Shown here piece after piece: positions 5,031-12,366 of a DNA stretch of 29,329 nucleotides; position 1 is the first letter of the stretch, and the number at the start of each line of letters is the position of its first letter. Location: IMG/VR virus record IMGVR_UViG_3300001815_000090, positions 18 to 29,346 of that record. One strand, 5' to 3'. Under the pieces are notes generated by a model. The model saw only the letters and a list, made by a program, of their open reading frames with translations, was not told the origin of the DNA and made no database searches. The position numbers and the translations under genes are program-made. Source of the DNA: a virus.

Positions 5031-6148
5031 GCTGCCGCCTTCCGCTTGGGCGGCCGGATGGTCTTCGTCTCGTAGTCGAGCACGGTCTGTCGGTCGTACA
5101 GCGGCGTCTCAAGCGGAAGCTGCTCACCGATGCCGAGCGCTCGGGCGAGGTGCGCCACCATGATCGGCGGCATCGCCGAGCCGGACTGCTGGAACTGGTG
5201 GGAGTTGGCGCCGGCCCACGGGTGGTCGATGGGGAAGCCTTGCATCACGCCGATCTCGAATCCCCTCGGCTTGATGTACACCCCGAGCTTGCCGGTGTCG
5301 GCACGGGGGCGGGTGATCTGACGAGGATTGTCGACCCAGCCGTTCGTGAGCACGCCCCGGCTGTAGATGTCCTGCGGCTGCGACCACGACGTGAGCGGTC
5401 CGACGACCGTCATGGTCTGGGCCGGCCGGCGGGTCCAGCCCCAGCCAACAGCATCGCTCATTGTGAGCCAGGGGAGCAGCGACTCCTCGTCCGGCAGGAA
5501 CTCGTCGCGCTTCCGGCGCGACGAGTACGAGCGGTGCGTCGGTGCCGGCCACGCCACCTCGTCGTGCAGGGACGCCATGAGGAACGCCCGGCGGCGTGTC
5601 TGAGGCAGCCCGTACTGTTCCATCGAGAGCACGCGGGCGGACGCCGAGTAGCCGAGGTCGCGGAGGTGCGACGCGTACTCGTTGAACACCGTCATGGCCG
5701 GCGGCACCTCTTCGAGGATGACGTAGTCGTACGGCGTGCCGGCGCGGTGGGCGGCCGAGATGTACCGCATCGGCTCGAGGATGCCCTGCGTGCGCGAGTC
5801 CTCCCACGACACGTCGGGGGAGCCGCCGGAGGCGTACTCGGCCAAGGCGGATGAGATCCGCTCGGCGTCCCTGTGACCGGACCCGAGGCCGGCCACCGAG
5901 AACGTCGGGCACGGCGGCTGCCCGACGAGCAGCGTGCGAGGGAACAGCCTGTGCTCGGCGAGGCTATCGATCGGGACCTCGGTGACCTCGGCGACGACTG
6001 TCTCGAGCCCAGCCGCCTGCCGGCACTCGACGAACTTGGGTCGAGGATCGATCCCGGTTGTGGCGTGTCGGGGCACCCCGATCATCTCGAGACCGAGCTC
6101 CCAGCCGCCGGCCCCGGCAAAGAGGTTGTGAGTGTGAACGAGCGTCAT
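5027..6148 (-). CDS. DNA (cytosine-5) methyltransferase
   Basis: 373 residues, ribosome site GGGAGG before the ATG. It transfers a methyl group from SAM to C5 of cytosine in DNA. Motifs in order: I FAGAGG (10-15), IV GQPPCPTFS with catalytic C80, VI LEEV (145-148), VIII QYGLPQTRRRAF (178-189), IX RPAQTMTV (241-248), X QSGSAMPP (321-328). The variable target-recognition region lies between VIII and IX or just after. Motif VI reads EEV instead of the usual ENV; the essential glutamate remains. It overlaps the nuclease gene downstream. Likely use: protection of phage DNA from host restriction. A structured hairpin precedes it. Confidence 0.9.
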   Translation of the reverse strand: MTLVHTHNLFAGAGGWELGLEMIGVPRHATTGIDPRPKFVECRQAAGLETVVAEVTEVPIDSLAEHRLFPRTLLVGQPPCPTFSVAGLGSGHRDAERISSALAEYASGGSPDVSWEDSRTQGILEPMRYISAAHRAGTPYDYVILEEVPPAMTVFNEYASHLRDLGYSASARVLSMEQYGLPQTRRRAFLMASLHDEVAWPAPTHRSYSSRRKRDEFLPDEESLLPWLTMSDAVGWGWTRRPAQTMTVVGPLTSWSQPQDIYSRGVLTNGWVDNPRQITRPRADTGKLGVYIKPRGFEIGVMQGFPIDHPWAGANSHQFQQSGSAMPPIMVAHLARALGIGEQLPLETPLYDRQTVLDYETKTIRPPKRKAAA

Positions 6149-6171
6149 GGAGCAGATCCTCCCTCAGAATG

Positions 6172-6220
6172 ACGGAAGCCCGCCGTCCACCTTCTGCAGG
6201 CGGTTTCGGCGGGCTTCCGT
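6172..6220 (-). terminator. Long hairpin between pyrophosphatase and methyltransferase genes
   Basis: A 14-bp outer stem ACGGAAGCCCGCCG/CGGCGGGCTTCCGT with a smaller inner helix (CCGCC/GGTGG). It follows the stop at 6235 and precedes the methyltransferase ribosome site. It may be a terminator or a structured 5' element of the methyltransferase mRNA; the T-tail is weak. Confidence 0.55.
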
Positions 6221-6234
6221 ATGGATAGATCGTA

Positions 6235-7152
6235 CTAGGCCAGAATCCTTCTGTATGCCTCGTCGATCCCTCGGCGATAGTCCTCGTCCGTCTCGATCAC
6301 CGTGTCGTCTATGCCGGACCGGGAGATCACCATGTCGTCGAAGATCGACGGGTGCTCCATCTCGTCCTCTGACACCGCCGGCAGCACCCAGGTGTCGCCG
6401 AGCGGGTCTGGCTCGTCCTCGACCACTCGCTCGTCCTCCGGCTCGTCTTCGGTCTCCTCGGGGCGCGCCATGACGGCCGGCGGGGGCACGTGACCGATCA
6501 GGCTGGGGCGGGACGCGCGCGTGTTCGTCTCGCCGGCGTCCCTTGCCGCGGCGCGCTGACGGTTGACGTCCTGCTTGGCCTCGACGCGCCGCCGCAGGTC
6601 GCCAGGTGACAGGCGGAGCGCAAGACACAGGTTGGTGACGAACAGCATGACGTCAGCGAGCTCGTCACGCGCTGCCTCCTCGTTGATGAAGGCGTCTTGG
6701 CTCCACGGCTTCCACCCCACTTCGCGCAGTGTCTCGTGGACCTCGTCGAGCAGCGCGAGCACGTTGTGCTTGATGTACTCGACGCGGGTGGATGTCTCGA
6801 GAGACGCCACGTCGATCCCGTACGCGCTGAGCTGCAGCTCCTCTTGGGCGGCGAAGACGGCGCTCAAGTGGTCGGTTGGCAAGGTCGCCGGATTGGGCAC
6901 GATGATCTCGGGGGCCGGCGGCGACGCCACGCTGCTGACGCGCGACTGAAGATGATCGATGGTCTCGACCATGTCCGCGTGCCGCTCGTTGGCTTCAGCA
7001 AGCTTGGCGGACGTCTGATTGAGCAGATCGGTGAGCGATTCGACGTGACGGGCCATGTCACGGCGTGACGACGCGACCATGGTCAGCGCGGCGGTGAGAC
7101 CGACGGTCGCCACTGTCAGTAAGATCATGAGGACGGTTTCGAACAAGTTCAC
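6235..7152 (-). CDS. Membrane-anchored all-alpha NTP pyrophosphatase (MazG/dimeric dUTPase-dCTPase type)
   Basis: 305 residues. The N-terminal membrane helix (about 5-27) is followed by a coiled coil (about 29-75), a Pro-rich linker and an all-alpha NTP-pyrophosphatase domain (about 95-200). An acidic Glu/Asp-rich tail completes it. The domain shows the metal-binding pattern E137xxE140 ... E164xxD167 and a basic helix KQDVNRQR. Members convert (d)NTP to (d)NMP plus pyrophosphate; T4 gp56 (dCTPase/dUTPase) belongs to this superfamily. A membrane anchor and coiled coil on such an enzyme are unusual. The start overlaps the stop of the zinc-ribbon gene (ATGA). Substrate cannot be read from the sequence. 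Confidence 0.8.
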   Translation of the reverse strand: MNLFETVLMILLTVATVGLTAALTMVASSRRDMARHVESLTDLLNQTSAKLAEANERHADMVETIDHLQSRVSSVASPPAPEIIVPNPATLPTDHLSAVFAAQEELQLSAYGIDVASLETSTRVEYIKHNVLALLDEVHETLREVGWKPWSQDAFINEEAARDELADVMLFVTNLCLALRLSPGDLRRRVEAKQDVNRQRAAARDAGETNTRASRPSLIGHVPPPAVMARPEETEDEPEDERVVEDEPDPLGDTWVLPAVSEDEMEHPSIFDDMVISRSGIDDTVIETDEDYRRGIDEAYRRILA

Positions 7153-7322
7153 GATTGTCCCTTCGGGAGTCGAACGTAGCGGACGTCGTGGTGCTTACTG
7201 GCGCAGGGGAGTTGTGACCAGTTGCACGTCGGGCTTGAGCAGTGGGGACGGAGGACGATCGCGACGTACTCCCGCCGGCAGCGGGGGCACGCCACGATCT
7301 CCTCTTCATTGATAGCGGACAT
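7149..7322 (-). CDS. 57-residue zinc-ribbon protein
   Basis: Starts at ATG 7322, sharing one base with the stop of the upstream gene (TGATG), and ends in a 4-base overlap with the pyrophosphatase start. The product has CPRC (12-15) and then HCSSPTCNWSQLPC, consistent with a small zinc ribbon. The in-frame upstream extension would overlap the previous gene by about 100 bases and is rejected. Tight coupling on both sides supports a real gene. Probably a nucleic-acid or protein-binding accessory factor of the replication unit; function unknown. Confidence 0.7.
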   Translation of the reverse strand: MSAINEEEIVACPRCRREYVAIVLRPHCSSPTCNWSQLPCASKHHDVRYVRLPKGQS

Positions 7323-7729
7323 CAGACAGCGAACGGGTCCTCGGCCTTGGCCTTCTCCGCCTGGTCCGCGAGGTACTTGCGGGCGGCCTTGACGTCGTCC
7401 TCGGACACCGCCATGAACACCCAAACCGGCTTCTCGCCCTTGGTGTTCTCGCGCGTCCCCAGGCGGGCAAGCAGCTGCGGCTTCTCGCGACCGATGCGCT
7501 TCTCGAGCGTACCCACGAGCGGGGCGTTGAAGACGTTGACGCCCTCGTACGTCGAGCCGGCCTCGGGGCCGTCGAGCACGACGTAGTCGGCGACCACGAC
7601 GTCCTGCGCGTCCTTGTACTTGGTCTTCTTGGTGATCTTCTCGCGGGGCGTGACCAGCAGCAGCCTGTCCTTCTGGTCCTGGATGTTGTCGAGTCCCGTG
7701 TTGGTGCTGAAGGGATCGTCGAAGCTCAC
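7322..7729 (-). CDS. Conserved-type phage protein, possible OB-fold/ssDNA-binding
   Basis: 135 residues from GTG at 7729, with GGAGAA seven bases upstream. The longer in-frame ORF (to 7870) overlaps the nuclease gene and is rejected. The core has alternating strands (RLLLVTPREK, VVVADYVVLDG, GVNVFNAPLVGTLEKRIG, PQLLARLGT) and ends in a Lys/Glu-rich helix with DPFAV. The C-terminus is less acidic than classical SSB tails. The pattern resembles proteins in actinophage replication modules that I take to be OB-fold, but I cannot name a family. Position next to the Cas4/RecB nuclease fits a recombination or replication accessory. Confidence 0.7.
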   Translation of the reverse strand: MSFDDPFSTNTGLDNIQDQKDRLLLVTPREKITKKTKYKDAQDVVVADYVVLDGPEAGSTYEGVNVFNAPLVGTLEKRIGREKPQLLARLGTRENTKGEKPVWVFMAVSEDDVKAARKYLADQAEKAKAEDPFAV

Positions 7730-7776
7730 TCTGTTCTCCGTTCGTGCTCGGTGGACGTTGCGTTGGACATCGTACC

Positions 7777-8847
7777 CTAGATGTCCAGCTCGGCGTGCCG
7801 CCTCTTCGCCAACTCGGCGAGGCGCTTGAGCGTGTTCTGGTCGTACCCTCGGTTCCGGATCTCGCCCCACGCCGTCATCACATCGTCTCGTGTCTCGGCC
7901 TTTCGCAAGGCAGCTTCCGCGACAACGCCGAGTCCGCCACTCGGCTTCGACGCGATGCCCACCTCACGAGGTCGAGGCTTCAGCCGGCGGTGGGATCGCA
8001 CCGAGGCGCAGAGGTCGGCGGCCTTGCGGCCGGCCTTCAGGTCGACGCCGAACAGGGTCGCCGTCCCCTTGGTGGCCGGGACCCAAACGACGAGCGCGAC
8101 ATCGGTGCGGACCTTCGGCATCGGCTCGTAGACGAGCTTGTCCGTGTCCCAAAGCGCGTCGCCCCAGGCGTACGTCGTGAGCTGCACCTCGATCTCTTGC
8201 CAGCCGTACGAGAGATCCTTACCCGTCTTCAGGTCGCCGATTAGCAGGCTGCCGGCCTCGATGTGCTTCTCGTCTCCGGTGTCCATCGTGATCGTCAAGG
8301 GACGAGTGAGCTCGAAGATCCGATCGAACGTGCCGGCGACGTCCCACTGCGTGCACGGCACGACTCGCTCGACCCACTCGGGACGGGTGGCGAGACCGTA
8401 GCGCGTGAGCAAAGTCGAGTAGGCCTCAACGTCTTGCTCGAGGAAGTCGGGCACGACAGGGGACAGACCGAAGTCTCGCTGCTCGGTCAGGGAGTGGAGG
8501 GCTGTGCCGATGTTGGCGCGAGAGCCGGCTTCAGCCGCCTCGACCGCCTGCTCGGCGATCTTGTTGAGATCGTCTTTCTGCTTCTCCGGATCCATGATGG
8601 ACGCCGCCTGCGCGAACAGATCTCGTCGCCGGCCGATGCCGTACGCCGTCATCCGCTTGCCCCAGAGATTGATCGCGAAGGTGTCACTCGCAAGCTTAGC
8701 GAACGTGCTAGAGCGCTGCCACAGACGGGCCTTGCCCGTGGTGAAGTCGGGAATGTCGTACCATCCCCACTTGCCGCGCTTGACGGGGGTGCGGATGAAC
8801 TGGTCGGCCGGCGACCCGCCCGCGTGGACCTCAAAGGGATCGCTCAC
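7777..8847 (-). CDS. Cas4/RecB-like PD-(D/E)XK exonuclease
   Basis: 356 residues. Motifs in order: GTALHSLTE with H118 and E122, GTFDR with D175, LIGDLKTGK with D205 and K207, and QLTTYAWG with Q222 and Y226. This is the RecB/Cas4 nuclease arrangement (H, D, DxK, QxxxY). I see no cysteine cluster for the iron-sulphur site of true Cas4, and no CRISPR array in the window, so a phage recombination exonuclease is the better reading. It would process DNA ends during replication or recombination. The start overlaps the stop of the small upstream gene (ATGA). Confidence 0.88.
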   Translation of the reverse strand: MSDPFEVHAGGSPADQFIRTPVKRGKWGWYDIPDFTTGKARLWQRSSTFAKLASDTFAINLWGKRMTAYGIGRRRDLFAQAASIMDPEKQKDDLNKIAEQAVEAAEAGSRANIGTALHSLTEQRDFGLSPVVPDFLEQDVEAYSTLLTRYGLATRPEWVERVVPCTQWDVAGTFDRIFELTRPLTITMDTGDEKHIEAGSLLIGDLKTGKDLSYGWQEIEVQLTTYAWGDALWDTDKLVYEPMPKVRTDVALVVWVPATKGTATLFGVDLKAGRKAADLCASVRSHRRLKPRPREVGIASKPSGGLGVVAEAALRKAETRDDVMTAWGEIRNRGYDQNTLKRLAELAKRRHAELDI

Positions 8848-9056
8848 GTGATGTCCTTCCAGTGATCAAGACGGTTGGCTTCAGAGGTCAGATCAGATAC
8901 GACGTTGCGTATTCGCGAGGCGAGCTGCTGGCGCTTATCGAGTTCACGAGTCGTCTTGGCCGGCGCTTGGCACAGCACTTCGACGCGCAGGTACGTGGCT
9001 TCAGCAATAAGCTCGAGCTGATCGACGGCGCAGGCGAGACGATCGACGTTGTTCAT
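8844..9056 (-). CDS. Small helical protein upstream of the nuclease
   Basis: 70 residues starting ATGAAC. No Shine-Dalgarno; a -10-like TACTTT lies six bases before the ATG, as in the leaderless genes. The product is helical throughout with Leu/Ala-rich heptads (LACAVDQLELIAEATYL, RIRNVVSDLTSEANRL). It overlaps the nuclease start by 4 bases. It is the first gene of a unit running to the pyrophosphatase and directly follows a terminator. Function unknown. Confidence 0.65.
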   Translation of the reverse strand: MNNVDRLACAVDQLELIAEATYLRVEVLCQAPAKTTRELDKRQQLASRIRNVVSDLTSEANRLDHWKDIT

Positions 9057-9069
9057 AAGGACAAAGTAA

Positions 9070-9110
9070 CGCGCCCCGAGTCTATTCCATGAGAATAGAC
9101 TCGGGGCGCG
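9070..9110 (-). terminator. Strong rho-independent terminator
   Basis: A perfect 18-bp stem CGCGCCCCGAGTCTATTC/GAATAGACTCGGGGCGCG with a 5-base loop, then TTACTTTG on the minus strand. It lies 12 bases after the stop of the gene at 9122 and just before the next unit, so the promoter of that unit must overlap the tail of this hairpin. Confidence 0.85.
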
Positions 9111-9121
9111 GAGGGAGCGGG

Positions 9122-9415
9122 TCAGGCCTGGTGCATCCGCAGGATGCGGTTGGTGACGACCGGTCCCTCGCCCGAGTTGAGGGCGCGCACGAACTCATCA
9201 CGGAGGCCGCGGACGCTCATCTCCTCAGGCGAGACGGTCGAGATCGCCGTGTAGACGTGCCCGCGCTCGTCCCGGCCAAGGTACCGGACGTCGATCTTGC
9301 CGCCGTCCTGAACGGCTTTGGCGACTGCCTCAGCGTCGGTGGCGTGCTCGACGATGATGACGGCGGTGGCGATGTTCTTGGGCGCGGTCGAAGCCGCCTT
9401 TGTGTTCTCAGACAT
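9122..9415 (-). CDS. Small alpha/beta protein, unknown function
   Basis: 97 residues from ATG 9415, 11 bases after the helicase stop. The longer ORF to 9862 overlaps the helicase and is rejected. The product has a Thr/Ala-rich start and then an alpha/beta core (ATAVIIVEHATDAEAVAKAV, IDVRYLGRDERGHVYTAI, GLRDEFVRAL). No catalytic motif or membrane segment. It is last in the helicase unit, closed by the strong hairpin downstream. The ribosome site is weak, so translation may be coupled to the helicase. Confidence 0.7.
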   Translation of the reverse strand: MSENTKAASTAPKNIATAVIIVEHATDAEAVAKAVQDGGKIDVRYLGRDERGHVYTAISTVSPEEMSVRGLRDEFVRALNSGEGPVVTNRILRMHQA

Positions 9416-9426
9416 GAGTCCAGACA

Positions 9427-11097
9427 CTACACTGCTCGGTACGCGCCATCGAACGTCTTCGACGCCTTCGCGATCGTGATCCACTCCGACAGCGCGCCGG
9501 CACGAACGTTGTCCTCGTACTCGATGCCGAGGCTCGTGGCGAGCGCCTTCATCTCGGTGCTGGCGCGCTTCTTGCGCCATGGTCGGTTCCGCGCGGCGAT
9601 CGTCTCGTCGAGGTCGACAGCATCGGACTCCGCCCACGCCATCGCCATCTCGATGTCGAGACCGCTCTGCAGCCACCTCCCGCCTTTGCCCCGGACGGGG
9701 CGGAGACCGACCTTCCATCTCGGTGGTAGCAGCTCGTGCTGCGACCTCTCCGGCCACAGGAACACGTAGTTCTTGCGCGTCGGGATGAACCACACGCCGG
9801 CCGGCGTCTGAAGCCAGGCGGCGGACGAGCCTTGAAAGAGATTGATCATCTCGGACGACCAATCGGACTCCTCGATCATCTCCCCGGAGATCGGATCCGG
9901 CAGGGTCCCAGCGATCTTCTCTACTGCCTCGGTCAGCGGCTGTCCCTCAGCAAGGGTGGCGCCGTCCCGGCCGGCCAGATCGGCCAGGGTGGCCAGTGGC
10001 ATGCGCGAATCGACGCCGCGGACGTCCAGCACCAACGCCTCCGTCTTGCCCGTCCACGGCGAGGGGCGAAGCACGCGGCCAACCATCTGGGAGAACAGGC
10101 CCGGATTGGACGTCGGGCGGGCGACGATGCAGACCTCGGCCTCCGGCATGTCGAATCCCTCCGTGAGGACGGACACGCTCATGATCACGTCGATCTTGCC
10201 GTCTCGAAGCCGCTGGTAGGCCGCCAGACGGTCTTCAGTGGGGGTCGTGCCGTACACGGCCTCGGCGAGGATACCTCTCGCCACCAGATCTCTCGTGATC
10301 TGATCACAAACTCCCTTGGTCGGGGCGAAGCCGATGCCGCGCCTCAGCGAGCCGTCAGGCTTTGTGGCGTGCGCCCGGTACGCTTGAGCGATTGCGGGAC
10401 CGACGGGAGTCGCCTCGAGCGCGTGGCCGAGGTTGTGATTGCTGTAGTCCATCGAGTAACTCTGAGTGCCGTCAGTCGGACGGACACGGGCTCGTTGAAC
10501 GCCCTGAAGCGAAAGCTCGGGGACGTCGACGGAAAAGCCCCGGACGTTGACGAGATAGCCGGCCGCGATCGCCGGCAGGATGTCCATGTGAAACACGACG
10601 TCGTCCCACACGTCGCCGAGCGATCGGTTGTCCTGTCGAGCAAGCGTGGCGGAGAATCCCACGCGTCGAGCCGTCTTGAAGTGATCGAAGACGCGCGTGT
10701 AGATGTCGGCGGCGGCGTGATGTGCCTCGTCCACGATGATGTGCGTGAACACGCTCGGATCGAGCTTGTCGAGTCGGGTGTGACGCGAGAGCGTCTGAAC
10801 GCTCGCGACCGTCACGTCTGTGACGTCGTCGTGCTTCGCCTGCAGCCGGCCGACCTGCAGGCCCGGCGAGACCGCCTCGATCTTGTCGATGGCCTGCGTG
10901 ATCAACTCTTCTCGGTGAGCGATCACGCACACGCGCTGGCCGGCGTCACGCAGGTCGGCGGCGAGCCTGCTGAAGATCACGGTCTTGCCCGTGCCTGTGG
11001 GAAGGACGACGGCCGGCGACCGTGTGCCGGCGTCCCACGCGTTGTGGATAGCTTCGAGTGCTCTAGCCTGATAGGGCCTGAGGTGGAGTCGGTTCAT
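9427..11097 (-). CDS. SF2 DEAD/DEAH-box helicase
   Basis: 556 residues from ATG 11097 (ATGAAC, no Shine-Dalgarno); a TTG three codons earlier is the alternative. Motifs, numbered from the ATG: Q-like LRPYQARAL, Walker A PTGTGKT (about 33-39), DEAH (about 123-126), SAT (about 149-151), and motif VI QMVGRVLRP (about 337-345). This is the SSL2/RecQ-like SF2 layout found in phage replication modules, so it should unwind or remodel DNA with ATP. The last about 150 residues are a C-terminal extension rich in Trp and basic residues, without recognised motif. TATCTT stands seven bases before the ATG, so the mRNA may be leaderless. Confidence 0.92.
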   Translation of the reverse strand: MNRLHLRPYQARALEAIHNAWDAGTRSPAVVLPTGTGKTVIFSRLAADLRDAGQRVCVIAHREELITQAIDKIEAVSPGLQVGRLQAKHDDVTDVTVASVQTLSRHTRLDKLDPSVFTHIIVDEAHHAAADIYTRVFDHFKTARRVGFSATLARQDNRSLGDVWDDVVFHMDILPAIAAGYLVNVRGFSVDVPELSLQGVQRARVRPTDGTQSYSMDYSNHNLGHALEATPVGPAIAQAYRAHATKPDGSLRRGIGFAPTKGVCDQITRDLVARGILAEAVYGTTPTEDRLAAYQRLRDGKIDVIMSVSVLTEGFDMPEAEVCIVARPTSNPGLFSQMVGRVLRPSPWTGKTEALVLDVRGVDSRMPLATLADLAGRDGATLAEGQPLTEAVEKIAGTLPDPISGEMIEESDWSSEMINLFQGSSAAWLQTPAGVWFIPTRKNYVFLWPERSQHELLPPRWKVGLRPVRGKGGRWLQSGLDIEMAMAWAESDAVDLDETIAARNRPWRKKRASTEMKALATSLGIEYEDNVRAGALSEWITIAKASKTFDGAYRAV

Positions 11098-11108
11098 GAC
11101 GTACAAGA

Positions 11109-11125
11109 TACATCGCAGGCCTAGG
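11109..11125. repeat. Direct repeat of palindromic GGCCTAGG upstream of the helicase
   Basis: GGCCTAGG-C-GGCCTAGG is seen just upstream of the helicase start and next to the methyltransferase stop. Two adjacent palindromic sites at a unit boundary could be an operator. Function not shown. Confidence 0.4.
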
Positions 11126-11129
11126 CGGC

Positions 11130-11756
11130 CTAGGTGAGCCTTGTCAAGATCACCAATCCGTTGCAGTGATCGGTCTCGTAGGTGATCCTGAAGGCGCCTC
11201 GTGTCTCGATCAGGAACTTGTCGACGGCTTGAGTCACGGGGAACGGAGGCTGCGGCGGAAGGCGCTGCATCGAGTGGTGCGGGAACTTCTCGACGGCGGT
11301 GTCATGCAGCACGATCACTCCGCCGTGACCGACCAAGGGCGACCACAGGCGGAGCTCCCGAAGCGTCAGGTCGTAGTCGTGGTTGGTGTCGATGAAGACG
11401 ATGTCCGCGCTGCTGTACAAACTCGTCACCTCGTCCGACACTCGCTCGACGACGTCGAGACTCGTCGAGTCGCCCTTGACGAACGTGCACTGAGGGGCGT
11501 GAGCGACGTGAGGCGGCGCCTCGTTGAGGTCGATCGCCCACAGGCGGCCGCCAGTGATCTGCAGGCCGGCCAGCCACGCGATCGTCGAGACACCACCACG
11601 AACGCCGAGCTCGACGATCGCATCGGACGACCTCGTGGTGACGAGTTGGTACAGGTGCTTCAGATGGGCGTTGATGTCGCCGACTTCCCGAGAATGGATC
11701 TCGAGCGCGTCATGCCACATCTGGCACGTCTGGGCTGTTCGCAGATCGTCCGTCAT
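11130..11756 (-). CDS. Class I SAM-dependent methyltransferase (Methyltransf_24-like)
   Basis: 208 residues. The Rossmann core shows motif I ELGVRGGVS (49-57), the acidic residue D76 after WAI, FIDTNHDY (121-128) and GGVIVLHDT (145-153). The D-x-N-H-D pattern and HD pair are typical of the Methyltransf_24/cephalosporin-hydroxylase-like group, which often methylates small molecules or sugars in a metal-dependent way. The start overlaps the holin-like stop (ATGA), so it belongs to the tail/lysis transcript rather than to DNA metabolism. It could O-methylate a glycan made by the phage glycosyltransferase; that link is inference. Confidence 0.82.
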   Translation of the reverse strand: MTDDLRTAQTCQMWHDALEIHSREVGDINAHLKHLYQLVTTRSSDAIVELGVRGGVSTIAWLAGLQITGGRLWAIDLNEAPPHVAHAPQCTFVKGDSTSLDVVERVSDEVTSLYSSADIVFIDTNHDYDLTLRELRLWSPLVGHGGVIVLHDTAVEKFPHHSMQRLPPQPPFPVTQAVDKFLIETRGAFRITYETDHCNGLVILTRLT

Positions 11757-12037
11757 GAGACGTCGTCCTCTCGCGCGGCCCGCGTGAGCTCTCGGGGCAG
11801 GTACTCCGGCGCGCTGTCGGCGCCGAGCAACCAGCCAAAGGACGGATGCACTCGTCGCTCGAGCAAGGTCACGAGCAGGTAGTAGCCGATCGCGGCGCCG
11901 GCCACGATCGCCGTCTCCCACTGCTCGACGAGCTCCGGATCGGCGTTGACGCCTCGACCGGCCAGCCACGCCACGAACAGCCCGACGAGCGCTGGCACGG
12001 CGGTGCGGATGGTGGCGATGACAACGGTCATGAACAC
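11753..12037 (-). CDS. Holin-like two-helix membrane protein
   Basis: 94 residues from GTG 12037, seven bases after AGGAG; an ATG two codons on is the alternative. Two membrane helices are visible (about 4-28 and 43-62), each starting after a charged turn, followed by a hydrophilic tail with HPSFGWLLG. Size, two helices and soluble C-terminus match actinophage holins. It directly follows the coiled-coil membrane protein and precedes the methyltransferase. The endolysin is not adjacent, so the holin assignment rests on topology and neighbours. Confidence 0.7.
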   Translation of the reverse strand: MFMTVVIATIRTAVPALVGLFVAWLAGRGVNADPELVEQWETAIVAGAAIGYYLLVTLLERRVHPSFGWLLGADSAPEYLPRELTRAAREDDVS

Positions 12038-12047
12038 GCGAGTTCTC

Positions 12048-12356
12048 CTATCGTCGGCTGATCCTGTCGACGGCGTCCCTGAGCGTATCCCCGCCGTTGG
12101 CCCTGAGCTGCTCGTTGATCCTGTCAAGTCGAGCGCTCTGCTCGTCGAGCCGAGTCTCGATGTGATTGATGCGATCGTACATGCTCGGAGCGTTCTCATC
12201 GCCATTCCATTGGCGGACCATCTCGGCCCCTCCAAACACAATCGTCTTGAAAGCCTTGTACATGACTCTGACCAATCTTGCGACAAGGAAGGTGGCGGTG
12301 AGAACAGCTGTGACTGCTCCAGCGGCCGCAGCGATCATAAGTGCGGTGTCAGTCAT
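12048..12356 (-). CDS. DUF2746-like membrane protein with C-terminal coiled coil
   Basis: 102 residues from ATG 12356, with GAGGT upstream. The longer in-frame ORF overlaps the tail-tip gene and is rejected. It has an N-terminal membrane helix (about 5-28), a short linker, and then a heptad-rich helix (MYDRINHIETRLDEQSARL onward). This is the layout of the DUF2746 family found behind tail genes in actinophages, often considered part of the lysis cassette. It is followed by the holin-like gene 10 bases later. Family assignment is from layout, not a search. Confidence 0.7.
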   Translation of the reverse strand: MTDTALMIAAAAGAVTAVLTATFLVARLVRVMYKAFKTIVFGGAEMVRQWNGDENAPSMYDRINHIETRLDEQSARLDRINEQLRANGGDTLRDAVDRISRR

Positions 12357-12366
12357 GACTACCTCG

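Noticed and set aside
4668-6148. Type II restriction-modification pair
   Set aside because: The nuclease is small, resolvase-like and without a target domain. Possible, but a methyltransferase with a replication nuclease is the simpler reading.
7777-8847. True CRISPR-associated Cas4
   Set aside because: No iron-sulphur cysteine cluster and no array or other cas genes; reads as a phage RecB-type exonuclease.
9736-11124. Plus-strand ORF of 462 codons
   Set aside because: Antisense to the helicase, which has all SF2 motifs; no ribosome site or motif in the plus frame.
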